64,000 bases of DNA from Prostheceraeus crozeri (lineage: Eukaryota; Platyhelminthes; Polycladida; Euryleptidae): positions 74,501 through 138,500 of the forward strand of contig CAJQUW010010372.1 in assembly GCA_907163375.1 (NCBI GenBank), written 5' to 3'. The translations under genes and the position numbers were made by a program. Under the pieces are notes generated by a model, which did no database searches, was not told the origin of the DNA, and saw only the letters and a list, made by a program, of their open reading frames with translations. Shown here piece after piece: positions 9,620 to 21,155 of this stretch; the stretch's first letter is position 1, and every line of letters starts with the position of its first letter.

Positions 9620-10145
9620 TTGTAATCAATGCGGGGATAATGACACTTGGGCAATGTGAGAGAAAATAAGGGTTTTCAAATCCTTCTTAAATTTCTGCAA
9701 GTCTGGTTGATTTCTCAAAGTTGGTGGTAAACTGATCCCCTTTCGAATGTCCAACAATTGACAATTGAAATGGCGCCCCTGGCACCGGCCGACTTCGAAA
9801 TCGGCTGATGAAGCATCGGAGCCTCGGCTGATCTCAAACATGTTGCTAAAGATGTGGATGGAGTTGCCCAAATAAGTTCTTTCAGGTACTCAGGTGCATT
9901 GCCATTAATGCAGTTGTGGATCATGCAACAAACTTTGTATTCGATGCGGTAATGAACTGGCAGTCAATGAAGGATATAAAGAGTCTTGGAGGTGTGGGTA
10001 TTCTTTGGAAGCCGTGGAACTAGTCTGGCGCATGCATTTTCCACTTTCTGCAGCCGATGTATCGATGCTCTCTTGCAGCCTGCGAAAATAAAATTGCAGT
10101 AGTCCAGCACAGAAAATATAAATGCAAAAACCTTCATTTCTTTTA
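9620..10145 (-). pseudogene. LINE reverse transcriptase C-terminus (CR1/L2-like)
   Basis: On the minus strand VLDYCNFIFAGCKRASIHRL and KVENACARLVPRLPK are followed by HWLPVHYRIEYKV, CINGNAPEYLKEL and, at the end, LRNQPDLQKFKKDLKTLIFS. This is the common C-terminal tail of CR1/L2-type RTs (LDYCN, LQ..QN.AAR, HWLPV..RI.FK, FK..LKT.LF). It is 5' truncated, starting at about 10145 directly beside the RTE fragment, and has a few frame changes. Confidence 0.75.
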
Positions 10146-12682
10146 CTGGGGTAGCCTGTATGTGTCCCGTCGGTTCAGGAAAAGGCCTTGCCCCATGACT
10201 TCCACAGTCATCGATTCCACGCGGCAGCACACCAGTTGACGCCGCTGTAGAAGCTGTGGATGTACCGCCTCCATCTCCTTCTTGGACATCCAATGACAAG
10301 ATATGTCCGCTTCCGCGAGGGGTCCATTCGGTCAAACGTTTCTTTATTCTCTCGAACACATCTTGCACTTTACTGATATATCTATTTCAGTGTTACTTTT
10401 TCGTTGGCGGTAGGAAATCCCGAGCATGCGTCTGTCCATTTTTCTTTGGGCCGTATGTAGCCGATCTGTTATCTCTTTATATGCGGAGTCCATGTTTTTG
10501 TTACATAATGTCAAGGCAGGAAGGATGCACTGATTTGTGCATCTTCCGTTTTTGAGCAACAGAAATTTCCGCTACAGATCTTTTTACAGGGCTCGTAGGC
10601 CGCCCATCACGCTCGTACGCGTCTGTTTGTCTATTTAATTTGCGTTGCATCTTGGAAGCGAAAGCATTGGCCGAGGTAGATGTGTTCATCGACCTGTTGT
10701 ACTCTTTGATTTCCTAGGGTGATATTGATTGGATTCCTTGCCATCACATTGGTTTTGTTGATGTTATTTCTTTCAGGGTGTAAAACCATTTCTCTAAACC
10801 ATTTTCCCTGACTTCTCCAGGGTTTTTCCAGGTGGTTTATCTAGTATGTTGATTGACCTGAGGGTACGAGTTTTATTTCAATTTTTACCCTAGATGCTTC
10901 CGAACTTGGGAAATGAGTTCCATTATGCGTCGACCAACACGTTGAAATTGATAAAATGAAAAAGCTGTGCACGAAATATATTTTCTGCTTTAGTTTCAAA
11001 TCAGCTTTCAGCATAGCAAATCGAACGAGGTCCTCTGGAAATAGGATTCCATCTACACTACAATGAATTCTCCATTGAACTGAACTAGCAAGTATCGCGC
11101 CTTTAAGAAGGGCTTCATTATAATAGGGCTATTAAGTCTATAAATATGGTTGAAACATATCCCATTGAACACGTATATGAATCAATAAGTAGATAACGGA
11201 AGAATAACAAACTGAAAAAATCAAACAATTGGATAAGCAATTACTTTTATCATAACAATTTTAGCAAATTGAATGCAATTCTGATAAATTCTAACAAAGC
11301 TTGTCATACTGAGGGTAATAGGAATTTGACTCGGTGAACAGTAAATTAGGCAGTCACAAAGCGTTCTTCATCCAAATTTAGGCGATGTGAGGGGGACCGC
11401 TAAAATATAACTGTTACTGAAACTAGTTTCAGAGCCAACCTAGCAGCAAAACCAACAGCGATATATTTTAAAACAAGCAAATTTTCTGACCTCAAGGGAA
11501 GAATCGTTGTTGGAGTGTGGAGAAATGACGAGTAGCAGTCGATTTAACAAGACGCCGCAAAAGATAATCTATCATCGCTTCGCATGCTTCGAATAAAAAT
11601 GGCAACAATGGCTTGCTCTGAAATTTTGTCTAAAAATCTCCAATTCATAAGCTGCACCAGCAAGGAAACAAAGGCTTGCTTTTAACAGAGGATTTTTCAA
11701 TGTCTCCTTCATATGCTTGTAAGAATTTGACTCTGGTTCTTTTTTGATGCGTGTCACATGTTCGACATATGCCTAAAAATTACGAATTTGAGCAATAATT
11801 GTTTCCGCAACAGGAAAATTCTCTACCCATCGAGTCGCACAATACTTCGGAGGAACGTCGCATTTTTTGTTTTTGCAAAGTGTAGGTAATCTGCTTGTCG
11901 CGAAGGAAGATATTTGAACACTTCCCAGCAGCTCCGAAGAAACTTTTTGATGTTATTGGACTTGCCACCTCCTCGAAGTGCATCATCGACAATGTGAAGA
12001 GAACACGTTCCGATTTGAAGAGCTTCGGAGTCATGCTCGCGCGACTCTTCCATCAATCGAAAAGCAGAATGGTTAACATTAGGACCGTCCATGAAAAATT
12101 GTAAGAGTTTTGAAGCATCAAGGGGATTGAGTGCTTCCTGAAGAGCTTAGTGTAATTCAGACACAGTGGCAAATCCAAGAAACTGATGTCTAGTACCTTG
12201 TGATGACTTTATCCTTAATCCAGTACCTTACATGCACATTGCACATCCATCTGACCTCCATCTATTCAGTGATTCATTTAATAAACACACACACAGAATG
12301 GCAGGGTGTCCGCGCAAATTTGAATGAAAATTTCCAGGGTAAAATTCATTTTCCAGGTTTTCCAGGGAAATTTACCAAAAAAGGGGGTCAAATTTGAACG
12401 AAAATTTCCAGACTTTCTGCAAAGAAATTTTGCTCAAATGCACGCGTCAAATTTAAAAGAAAAATTCCAGGAAAAATCTACCCAAAGTTCCGTGGATAAG
12501 GAGCTTACACAGCATAAAATTAAAATTGACGAAAAAAATTTGAAAAGTGGCGTGAAATTGATTGAATTTTTAAGGCGCAGGTGATTCTAAATAAAAATAC
12601 CAATATATGCATCAGACGGCTACATTATATTTATAAAAAATGAAAATAATCGATCTTAACAAATTCAAAGCTTGCGGATTGA

Positions 12683-12840
12683 GGAGAATAAAATAGAGAA
12701 AGAGTATAACAATCAATAACGAAAAATATAAGACTTAACGATGAAATGTAACATTAACGGAATATCTGCAGTCACATTTCATTGTTAAGTCTTATATTTT
12801 TCGTTATTTATTGTTATACTCTTTCTCTATTTTGTTCTCC
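12683..12840. repeat. Foldback element with 67-bp arms
   Basis: The arm at 12683-12749 and its inverted partner at 12774-12840 differ at only a few positions, around a 24-base loop. Each arm includes AATAGAGAAAGAGTATAACA or its complement. It is the innermost layer of a four-deep nest. Confidence 0.85.
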
Positions 12841-13189
12841 CATTTGAACTGAAGCATTGCAGCGTGAATCCGTGGAGGGTGGAAGATCAAGAGCCAGAAA
12901 GAGGAACATAATGGTTGATGTGCTACATATGCATGAGAGTAATCATAATCAGTTTAAGAGAATGACACAGAGAAGAATTGCCCGAGGAAAGCTCATTGGC
13001 ACACGACGTGTCGGGAATAATATATCTGCATATCGAAAACCTACTTGAAATGTGTTTGAAAATATTCGATATTAGCCTAGTATCATTCGGAACAAGCCTG
13101 GTGGCTAAATAGTTATATGTTCAGTACCATTTTGCGTCAGTAGATTCTACCACACGGCAATCAAGTGTGTAATAGCATTAATCCTAGAT

Positions 13190-13570
13190 TACGGCTCCTA
13201 GTTCCCCATACCACACGACGTCAATGAGGGAGTCTACAACTCAGAGTCCACCATACCACACGACGTCAATGAGGGAGTCTACAACTCAGTCCACCATACC
13301 ACACGACGTTAATGAGGGAGTCTACAACTCAGAGTCCACCATTTCACACGACGTTAATGAGGGAGTTTACAGCTCATAGTTTGTCATTCCGCACGTTAAT
13401 AAAGGAGTTTACGGCTCCTAGTTCCCCATGCCACACGACGTTAATGAGGGAATTTACAACTTCTAGTTCAACATACCGCGCAGCGTTTGTGAGGGAATTC
13501 ACAGCTACTAATTCAACATACTGTACAACGATTAGGAGTTCGACAACAGTTCATAGTTTACCATACCACG
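13190..13570 (+). repeat. Minisatellite, about eight units of 45-52 bp
   Basis: Units carry CACACGACG, TTAATGAGGGAGT, TACAACTCA and CCACCATACC. The first three are almost identical; later ones diverge. Lies within the non-autonomous transposon at 12302-13884. Confidence 0.8.
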
Positions 13571-14270
13571 CAGTTCAGTCTCATTCATGTTGTATACGTT
13601 ATGATGGGAGATTACAGTCACTGAAATATTCTAAAAACAAAAAATTGTATGCGAATGAAGGCTATAACTGTAACAAATAAGTAGAGATATGAAGAATAAA
13701 ATCAGGAAAAGTAGAAAACACTTCAACCATAGAGTATGACTTCAACAACTTGCCATTAGTGTTTTAATTAGTCTCAAAATTTCCAGGACTTTTCCAGGAT
13801 TTCCAGGGTAAAATTTCATTTTCCAGGAGTTTTCCAGGATAAAATTCATTTTCCAGGTGTTTTCCAGGGAGCGCGGACACCCTGGAATGGTGTCTTGGAG
13901 AAATCATCAAATAAATGTCCTTTCCGGTAAGGGGCAATGCCAAACGTGATAGTATAGCCAATTTTGTCTTTGCCTAGATGCAGAAGACTGTGCAAGGGAC
14001 TCATCAGGAAAAATTACTTTCATCATCTCAATCGACGAAGACAACTGATCTGTACAAAAATTGCTGTTAAGTACGTAGAGTATCCACTGAAGTTCTGCTT
14101 TCGTCACATTATCCTTTTCCATTGCATTTCTGATCGACAGAGACTTGACTACCGTTTTCGACTAAGTAGATGACAAGGAAGATTGAGATGCATGACTCCT
14201 TTCTTATAAATAAGGAAACATTTCCAAGCATGATTATAAATTGCAGGGCTGTGCGCCGGTATATCATTTA

Positions 14271-14380
14271 AAACAAAATTGTTTCCACGACGCGTAGGTG
14301 CGAAGGATTTATTACTTGTTATTTGGAAGTTGTTATTAGTTGTTATTGTTATCCTAAGCGTCGCGGAAACAATTTTGTTT
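14271..14380. repeat. Short foldback element with 28-bp arms
   Basis: AAACAAAATTGTTTCC at 14271 and GGAAACAATTTTGTTT ending at 14380 are inverted; the full 28-base arms match except two positions. The centre is rich in TTGTTATT. A miniature inverted-repeat element near the transposase start side of the hAT-like element. Confidence 0.75.
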
Positions 14381-14554
14381 TGAATTTCCTAGCATTCTAG
14401 GAACATTTCCTGAAAATGAAGAGCCCACATGAAGCCGACTTCCATTTTCCCTCACTTTTCCAGGTTTTTCCAGACGTTTTACACCCTGTTAGTCCTACTT
14501 CTTTGCTCATCCAGTTCAGGTCGCTCATCATACTTTGGAGATAATTGGATACAC

Positions 14555-15462
14555 CATACCTGTCTACCTCAAAATTTCAAAAATCGCACAATCTTTCCGG
14601 GAAAATCGTACAAAAAACCCCTCAAAAATCGTACAATTCAAAATTGTCTATAATTTCAATAAAATTGTATATTCCCTACTCAATTCCCTGCACTTCCCAA
14701 CTCCTTAAGCATTCTTATACTAAAAACCTTGATGAGACCTACATTTACTAGGCCTATTACACCTTCATAGACCTGTTCCACATGGAAACTTGTCCATGCA
14801 CGAGTATCTTTTTGCATTACTCACCATTACGTCGAGGTGTAGATAACACCTAGATAGGTGTAGATAACATCGAGGTTGCGAATTTATAGGCAACGGGTGA
14901 GTTGGGCTGAGGACCAGTCGCAAGCCTTAATAAGATGAGATTAATTTCAAGTGTGGGATCAGAACTGCGCAATCATAGGGTGGATGGCAATTTACTAGAG
15001 TTATTTGCGTTGAAGTCTCAGTCGGGGCACGCATACGAGCCAAGCTGCATCATTGGAAACGATCATGGTCACCAACAAATACGTTCATTCCTAACAAATA
15101 CGAGTTCAGTTAGGATCAGTATCACAACTTTGCATGACCTGGCTTTTAATGTGGATAGGCCTATATTGACGCCTCGGACGGCCACAACTTATGATTTCTA
15201 AGAAGCAAATGCATTGTTAAATGCGTTTGACTGAAGCTCACACCTCAGGTATGTAATAAGAAAGTGACTTATTCGATAGCAAAAATTCCTAACTATAATC
15301 AAGCACATAGATTTCGAAAAATTCTTACAATTATATAAAATCGATGAAAAATCGTACGATTGACTGAAAAATAAGAAAAATCATCGAAAAATCGTAAAAT
15401 TTTCCGACAAACACAAAAAAATCCTACAACTTCCGGGAAAATCGGAAGAGTGCACAAGTATG
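14555..15462. mobile_element. Non-autonomous element with subterminal AAAATCGTAC repeats
   Basis: The left end, CATACCTGTCTAC followed by AAAAATCG and CCGGGAAAATCGTAC, mirrors the right end, where CCGGGAAAATCGG is followed by GTGCACAAGTATG. It fills a gap in the RTE reverse transcriptase between the LADDIVL block (15480) and the LQSMMSDLN block (14540), which supports an insertion. No protein is coded inside. Ends are diverged and no clear duplication is seen. Confidence 0.6.
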
Positions 15463-16080
15463 CAAAACGATATCGTCAGCAAGACGGAAGTGATTCAGGA
15501 GCTTACCATCGACATCGATACCTCTTTGAGTCGAATCCAGGGTTTTGAATACTTCTTCAAGGACTACATAGAAAAGGGTAGGGGAAATGACATCTTGTTT
15601 GACACCTCTTTGCATCTGAATTTCTGTATCCCTTTTCAACAGGGAAACTTCGACTGTACCTTCATTACATATTTCAGAAAGGAGCACAACATATCTGGGA
15701 TCTACATACTGGGCAAATAACGAGTCTGATATGTTTTTTGTGCACACTGAATCAAAGGCCTTTTCAAAATCGATGTAGGTCAAGTATACGGGAACTTTAA
15801 ATTCGTGCGTCCTCTCCTTCAGCTGGTTCAGAGCAGACATGTGGTCTGTAGTAGAGAATCCAGAAAGGAAACCGGCTTATCCAATCTATTGCGGATCCTA
15901 TTGACTAGGACCTCTACAAAGAGCTTGTAAACAACTGATAGCAGACAGATTGGTCTTATTTCATTTTGGTCGCCCCTCTTGTATGTACTGTAAGTATCAT
16001 CTTTCCAATCCTCCAACTGTTCGGCATTCGTTCAACTGTCAGTGCTCTATTTCGCGTCGAAGGATATTTATCACGATTTT

Positions 16081-16589
16081 ACATGTAACTTGCATTTCCG
16101 AAATTCTACTAAACAGAAGTTTGTTTTAATCATTATTTTAACGTGTTTTTTGTCATTTTCATGTTAGTGTTCCGTTATATATACTTCTCGAATCCTGGAA
16201 TAGGTAGATTACAAATACCGGTACTATTCCGGTACTATGCATTTCGTCTATTCTTTCAAGTCCAAACATGGATTGGATTAGAAACTATTTTCAAATTCAG
16301 AGCTACGAGTATACAGAAATCATGACGAATGAAATAATGATCACTGTTTTGGTACTCATTCCTTTGAAATTGCTTGAGAATACGATGTTCGAGGGATGAT
16401 TAGCTCATACAGCTAAACATAAGACTATACTCAAATACATTATTTTCATTGTGATACATGGACTCAGTTTCAAAATGATGATATAAACGACAAGGAGTGA
16501 TCTATTACTTTCTTATTTGAATAAAGTACATATAAACTATGAAACAGTATGCATGCATGTATATAAAAGACCAATTCAATCTTTCAATT
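16081..16589. other. No recognisable feature
   Basis: AT-rich intron sequence of FAN1 with no long open frame, repeat or splice-flanked exon that I can support. Confidence 0.5.
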
Positions 16590-17064
16590 GATTGACATTC
16601 TGTGAATCGCAAGCGTCTGTACAGTGCCGTTTGAGAACTCGCTGAACCATTTTTTGGTCTAACTTCTTCTCTTTGTCGGTGAGTTTGTCCCTTTCATTTC
16701 TTAATACTTCAGGTTTCTCATCCGCCTCTTTTGCTTTCTTCTGCGCCTCAATCAAAAGCTCTTGCAGCCGATTCTTTTCTGCGATTTGCCGCTCAATTTC
16801 TTACTTTTTTCGTTTGCCCTCGCAAGTACAGCCTTTCGCCGTTTGCTTGCCTCCTTCTCTTTCGATATCTCTTCTTGAAGCATTCTCTCTATTTCCTGCT
16901 GTCTTTTCCTCACTTCCTCTTTTTCCTTATCTCGTTTCGCTTGCTCATAGGATTCCCTGACAGACACAAACTGCTTAACAAATTCCTTATTTATAGGAAT
17001 AATTTCAGGAGACCAATTTTGGTCTTCATGATTGACTTGCAAACCACGAGGGGATTAACGTAAC

Positions 17065-19550
17065 CGGGGTGTCGAATGAAAGGCCTGGATGAATTTCCCT
17101 GATTATTCCAGGTTTTATTAAAAAATCAGGTCTTTACAGAAACACCTAAATTTCAAGAATTCTACTCAATAGAACTATGGATACTGTTTTGACATAGTCC
17201 AAAAACAGCATCGATGTTAGTCTTTAATCCTTGGTTTCAGTTGTTATACATGTACAATCCACAGTGAAGTGAATTTTATATTAAACAATTTCATTCAAAA
17301 TAAAATCTCCTAAAACAGGTTTACGCAAAAGCGCGTGTATCAAACATACAAAACAAATGAATAGTTTCATCACTGAATGATTCATTATCTGCCGCCAAAA
17401 TCATCAAAAATATGTTTGGCACTAAATGCAACACAAAACAATATTACACAATATTACAATTTACATGCAACTGAAAATGAACGTGCACTTATCTCAATCA
17501 ACCTATATATCTAATGGCTTTCAAAAATATGTTATAACATGAATAATATACATAATGTGTTCTGGCATCACGTTGAAATATTGATAGAATTTGTACATAG
17601 ATATGAAGATGCAGTGCATCATGATGGTAGCAAGACTTTATGCAAGGACTTTTTGCATTCTTCGATATCTTCATGATGTCTATGTTGCTTTTACCTCTTG
17701 CTCTGAAATATACAATATGATTATGTTTATTCGTTTGATATAATATGTATTATGCATATTATGCATGTTGTTCAAAATTTAAATAGGAGCAGCTACTGGT
17801 GAAGTCCACTTTTAGTGCAACCTTTGTTGCAGTTGGTGATACAGTGTCCGATCAATTTCTTGATCGGTAGCCCGGTAGCTGAGTTATTTGTTTTGTAGAT
17901 ATTCGCCGTCATGTTATCGTGTCAATAAAGAGGACAATCCATCATCGTCGTTTTGAAAGACAATGATACTACATGTGTAATGGCTTTACCGAATATGTTA
18001 TAACATGAATAATATGCACAATTACGTGTTCCAAATTTCTAACCCTTTGATTGTGATAAAAGCGCTTTATTTCAAATTTTCTTCACTACATGTTCAATTT
18101 CATTTCAAATGCATAAAGAGATGCGCCACGGTATTGCAATGTATTTTAATTATGAGTGGTGATACACGTACCGCCCTTGAGCGTCTGATGAAGTTATATC
18201 ATCATCATTCATTATTCATATTATCATTTATTTGGGTTTTAATTCCTGAATATCTTAATTCTTGAGATAGATACATGCATGTACATGCATGGTGGGCAGA
18301 AATTACACACAAGAAGATTTCGCTCGATCACTTTCTGCGATTGATTATGACACGTGATATCAGGTTGCAGTTAATTTAAGATTCGAAACAAATCAATAAA
18401 GTAGACTATGTAACGATATCCAAGCTTAGCAAATTGCAAATTTGCTCGGCAATCTTTGGTTAAGGGAAGACAATTGTCATTATAATGTGCATGTACATTA
18501 AGGATGTTGAGAACGATAAAATCTAACCTAATAAAATCTCAAATACATATTCTTGTATGTCATTTGTGACTTCCAATAGTTGTTTGCGAAGACGTTTCTG
18601 CTCATCCAATCTGTCCTGAAACAGTGATGTCATCACCTTCTTTCAATCTTTGCTTTTGTTTCTTGGACCTGTTTTTCTGCATTCACTAGTTTCGCTTCTT
18701 TGTAACGAGATGCGAAAATTCTCGTAGACAGAATAGGTCCTTCGGAGACTGGGAACTTGGACAGATTTCCGCGGCAATGCGCACAAGTATAGTATTTTAC
18801 CAAACGTTGTGTAACCAGTGATTCTTCCCTTTGATTTTCTACCAGTAAATCCCTGTTCGCTGATAGCCCATGTTCCACCGCCGCTTGTCCATTATTGAGA
18901 CATGATATACATGATATGATTTTCATGAACATTCTATCTGCTTCAACTCCATCGATCCATTTCAGCTCTACTAAATGTTGGGGAGCAATTTCGAGCAATT
19001 CAATCTTTTGTAGGTGTTCCAAAGCCATGATTTCACGGTCACGGCAGGCGAAAGCACGTACCAGGGATCTACACAAGGGAGATCTGCCACAGCCACAAGA
19101 CTGTACCGTCTATAAAAAGTGTCTTTGTCGTCATCATTCAGCTTTTCAGCTTCCTTTATGGCTTGCTTTGCACCAAAACCAATATTCACTTTCTTCGCCT
19201 CCACTAAGAAGAGGTCGGCCTGTTGTATCTTTACTAGTTTTGTGATTCTTTTGGTTTCAGTTCATTCAACTTTTTCAATTGTTTTAGCAGCTATCCGTGC
19301 CATATCATTATAACAATTGCAACAATCAACAAAGCAACTACTTAGCCTACCGTAGTCAACGAACATAAAACAAGAATCTGAAACAGAAGCGCTGAAAAGG
19401 ATCATCATATAAATAAAGAGTGCGCGAAGCGCTCGAAATTTTTATTTTGCTATATGCCTTTTCCAAATAACAATAGCAATTTTCCATTTTCCAGGATAAA
19501 TATCAAAATTCCCTGATTTTTCCAGGTTTTCCAGGTCGTTCGACACCCTG
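17065..19550 (-). mobile_element. hAT-like element inserted in another transposase
   Basis: Ends match in inverted orientation: GGGGTGTCGAATGA near 17066 and TCGTTCGACACCCTG ending at 19550, each followed inward by CCTGGA and CCCTGATT...TCCAGG motifs. Inside, only the C-terminal third of a transposase remains (18600-19310), so it is an internally deleted copy. It separates the two halves of the outer transposase. The immediate flanks (AACGTAAC and CTTTTCTT) do not match, so the target duplication is lost or was altered. Confidence 0.65.
18600..19310 (-). pseudogene. hAT-like transposase C-terminus
   Basis: The minus strand reads VEAKKVNIGFGAKQAIKEAE, then FYRRYSLVAVADL and, after a frame change, ISCLNNGQAAVEHGLSANRD, NQREESLVTQRLVKYY and a charged helix (YKEAKLVNAEKQVQETKAKI). 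The NGQAAVEHG-LS block is the family's usual HGQAAVERGFS motif with changes. It is related to, but clearly different from, the outer transposase, so two subfamilies were active here. Confidence 0.65.
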
Positions 19551-20170
19551 CTTTTCTTCGTCATAACATCAGACAGAATTGAAAAAATTCTCTCGATTTC
19601 AGCATTGCCATGAGGGAGGATAAAAGCAGCTTTCGCAACCTTTACCAGAGTTGGAAAACTTTGCTTTGTTCTATTGTTGCCCAATGAGTTCCAACAGATA
19701 GACTTTGTTGGGAGAACTTTCAAATGTTCCAGCCGAAGCGCTGTCCGTGGAGGCAACTTCTTTTGGGAGGAGCTGATGCCTGTGGATATCGACAGACAAG
19801 TCAGATACTTCCTCCTCGGAACTAACTTTCGGAATATGACCTGCGCATTGTAAAACCCATTTCTCAAAATTGGGATCATTCCTGATTTCTGACAAGGGAG
19901 ATAGAACGGTAGGTGATCCAAAAGGCGCGCAGTTCCGAACGAGTAGAACTTGCGGATCTGCCTGATGACGATAGCCTGATTTGAAGAGCCTATATTGCAG
20001 AAAGACCTTTTTGCAGCTGGACCAAGCACGATGTTGTAGCACCCCAGCCAATTACGTGAAGCCTTTCCCCTTGATAAAACGAAGCAAGCATCGCTCAAAC
20101 AGATGTACGAGATGGTCATAAGGTTCGAATACATGGCAGCCGCTCTTCTGAAAAAGCAGTTCAAATTCAC

Positions 20171-20736
20171 GAAACGGTCTCAGAGAATCCGACAAAACTC
20201 AAGAATGAAGAGCACTTTTGGGTCTTTCAATTTCGTGTAGATCTCAAATATTTACTGAAAGTTCTAACATATTTATTATATTCATTACTCTCTTATGAGC
20301 ATTGCACATTGTTTAAAATACCCTGTCAATGTTGCAAGAGTCACAAGGCGTCATTAAACGTCTATTGAATTTGAGTTTATTCAAGAGAACAATACTTTCG
20401 ATATATATTTCACTCATTCATATGAATATCCCGTTCCTTGTAAACAGATGATTACACACATCATCAACTCTCCTTACCTTACTTTCACACAGTCGGTGAG
20501 AAGTCTGAAAATACAGCTTGTTTTACTTAGAATCAAAATTATCATAGAATTCGAAAATGCACTATGAGTCCATAATAATAATTTGTTAGATAACACACTT
20601 ATTATCAAAAAACGCTGTATATCTTCATCTTTAAATTCGCGTCTTAACTACGCGTCGCAAGGGCCGATTTCGCGTTTCGCGTATTGTTGTAATCAAGAGG
20701 AGAACAATCTCATCAGGCCATGCTTGATAGGGTTTC
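20171..20736. other. No recognisable feature
   Basis: Short random frames only. The N-terminal part expected for the transposase ending at 20170 was not recognised. Confidence 0.45.
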
Positions 20737-20845
20737 CTCCAAATCACAACATTTTTAAACTCGTGCCGAAAAAGTGGGGAAAATATTGGTTTACAACTTC
20801 ACAGAAGTAACCTGGAGGGAGAATACATTTCATAAATCATTCGGC
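20737..20845 (+). repeat. Dispersed repeat, first of a direct pair around a FAN1 exon
   Basis: It shares TTTTTAAACTCGTGCCGA..., AACCTGGAGGGAGA and TTTCATAAATCAT with 21512-21627, at roughly 75-80 percent identity by eye. The pair brackets the FAN1 exon at 21156-21414. Confidence 0.7.
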
Positions 20846-21015
20846 AAGAGGTTTTTAACCGAGTCCAACACTGGCAGAGGCTTCTGACCGAGTCTGGCAA
20901 TGCGTTCTCTCATCGAGTCCAACACTGGCAAAGCAACTTCTAGTCGAGTCTAATACTGGCAGAGAGGTTTCTAACCGAGAACAACTATGACAAAAAAATT
21001 TCTAACCGATCTGAC
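20845..21015 (+). repeat. Minisatellite, about five units of 30-34 bp
   Basis: Units follow the pattern ACCGAGTCCAACACTGGCAG plus GCTTCT. They directly follow the dispersed repeat and precede the 3' side of the FAN1 exon by about 140 bp. Confidence 0.75.
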
Positions 21016-21155
21016 TTCGTATGATCAGACACATGTATGTCTGATCCCACTATTCGAATGAGGATGCAGCTCAATATCCAATATCTCTACAATAAAATAC
21101 TGCATGCAACACAATTTTCATTTACATGTAAAGGATCAGTGAATTTCTTCCATAC

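Larger units (their letters stand above)
12302..13884. mobile_element. Non-autonomous TIR transposon with GAATGG duplication
   Basis: Perfect 14-bp terminal inverted repeats, CAGGGTGTCCGCGC at 12302 and GCGCGGACACCCTG ending at 13884, are flanked by GAATGG on both sides (12296-12301 and 13885-13890). Inside each end are repeated TTTTCCAGG/TTTCCAGGG motifs. No transposase is coded inside; it holds a foldback (12683-12840) and a minisatellite (13190-13570). It interrupts the transposase of the hAT-like element. TIR start and subterminal motifs resemble its host, so it was probably moved by a related transposase; a 6-bp duplication is shorter than the 8 bp usual for hAT. Confidence 0.8.
11360..14250 (-). 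pseudogene. hAT-like transposase, decayed
   Basis: Read on the minus strand with the 1.6-kb insertion ignored. N-terminal block: TKAELQWILYVLNSNFCTD then EMMKVIFPDESLAQS (14090-13960). Middle: FMDGPNVNHSAFRLMEESRE, QIGTCSLHIVDDALR and PSRQADYLHFAKTKNATFLR (12110-11830). Then LKNPLLKASLCFLAGAAYEL (about 11690) and GFAARLALKLV (about 11420). These blocks occur in this order in a transposase family common in invertebrates whose C-terminus bears HGNADVERGFS, which I regard as hAT-related. Several stops and frame shifts. The nearby copies at 16590-20170 and 45660-46900 are from the same broad family. Confidence 0.65.
10774..14488 (-). mobile_element. hAT-like DNA transposon with decayed transposase
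   Basis: The ends are inverted: CAGGGTGTAAAAC at 10774 and its complement ending GTTTTACACCCTG at 14488, each followed inward by TTTTCC and CCAGG motifs typical of this family. The transposase lies on the minus strand. It is inserted in the RTE LINE, whose reading resumes on either side. Flanking 8-mers do not match, so no clear target duplication remains. It carries its own insertion at 12302-13884 and a small foldback at 14271-14380. Confidence 0.75.
10150..16080 (-). mobile_element. RTE-type LINE copy, 5' truncated and split by two DNA transposons
   Basis: Three pieces of one RT read in order on the minus strand. 16080-15463: RPICLLSVVYKLFVEVLVNR, VYLTYIDFEKAFDSV, QRGVKQDVISPTLF, FRLADDIVL. 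14554-14489: LQSMMSDLNWMSKEVGLT. 10773-10150: NINKTNVMARNPINIT, RMLGISYRQRKSNTEI, then GCPRRRWRRYI. These are consecutive blocks of an RTE reverse transcriptase. The gaps are exactly filled by the elements at 14555-15462 and 10774-14488. It was truncated on arrival and is decayed. Confidence 0.8.
16590..20170 (-). pseudogene. hAT-like transposase, split by a second hAT-like element
   Basis: On the minus strand from 20170: LVRNCAPFGSPTVLSPLSEI, then SICWNSLGNNRTKQSF and LVKVAKAAFILPHGNAEIER with IFSILSDVMTKK, ending at about 19555. The C-terminal tail resumes at about 17050: PINKEFVKQFVSVRESYEQ and a long charged coiled coil (KEKEEVRKRQQEIERMLQEE), ending near 16590. The HGNAEIER-FS block corresponds to the hAT-type dimerisation region and the coiled coil is the usual tail of this family. 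The 2.5 kb between is the element at 17065-19550. Several frame changes. Terminal repeats of this outer copy were not found. Confidence 0.65.

Noticed and set aside
13190-13570. CRISPR-like array of regularly spaced repeats.
   Set aside because: Units are contiguous variants without unique spacers, in a eukaryotic transposon; it is a minisatellite.
16752-17042. A host coiled-coil protein.
   Set aside because: Its start (PINKEFVKQFVSVRESYEQ) and position fit the C-terminal tail of the hAT-like transposase at 19555-20170, and the copy at 45660-46250 has the same layout.
17515-18025. Transposon ends from the repeated TATGTTATAACATGAATAATAT at about 17528 and 17994.
   Set aside because: A direct, not inverted, pair of about 45 bp inside the hAT-like element; probably a small internal duplication.
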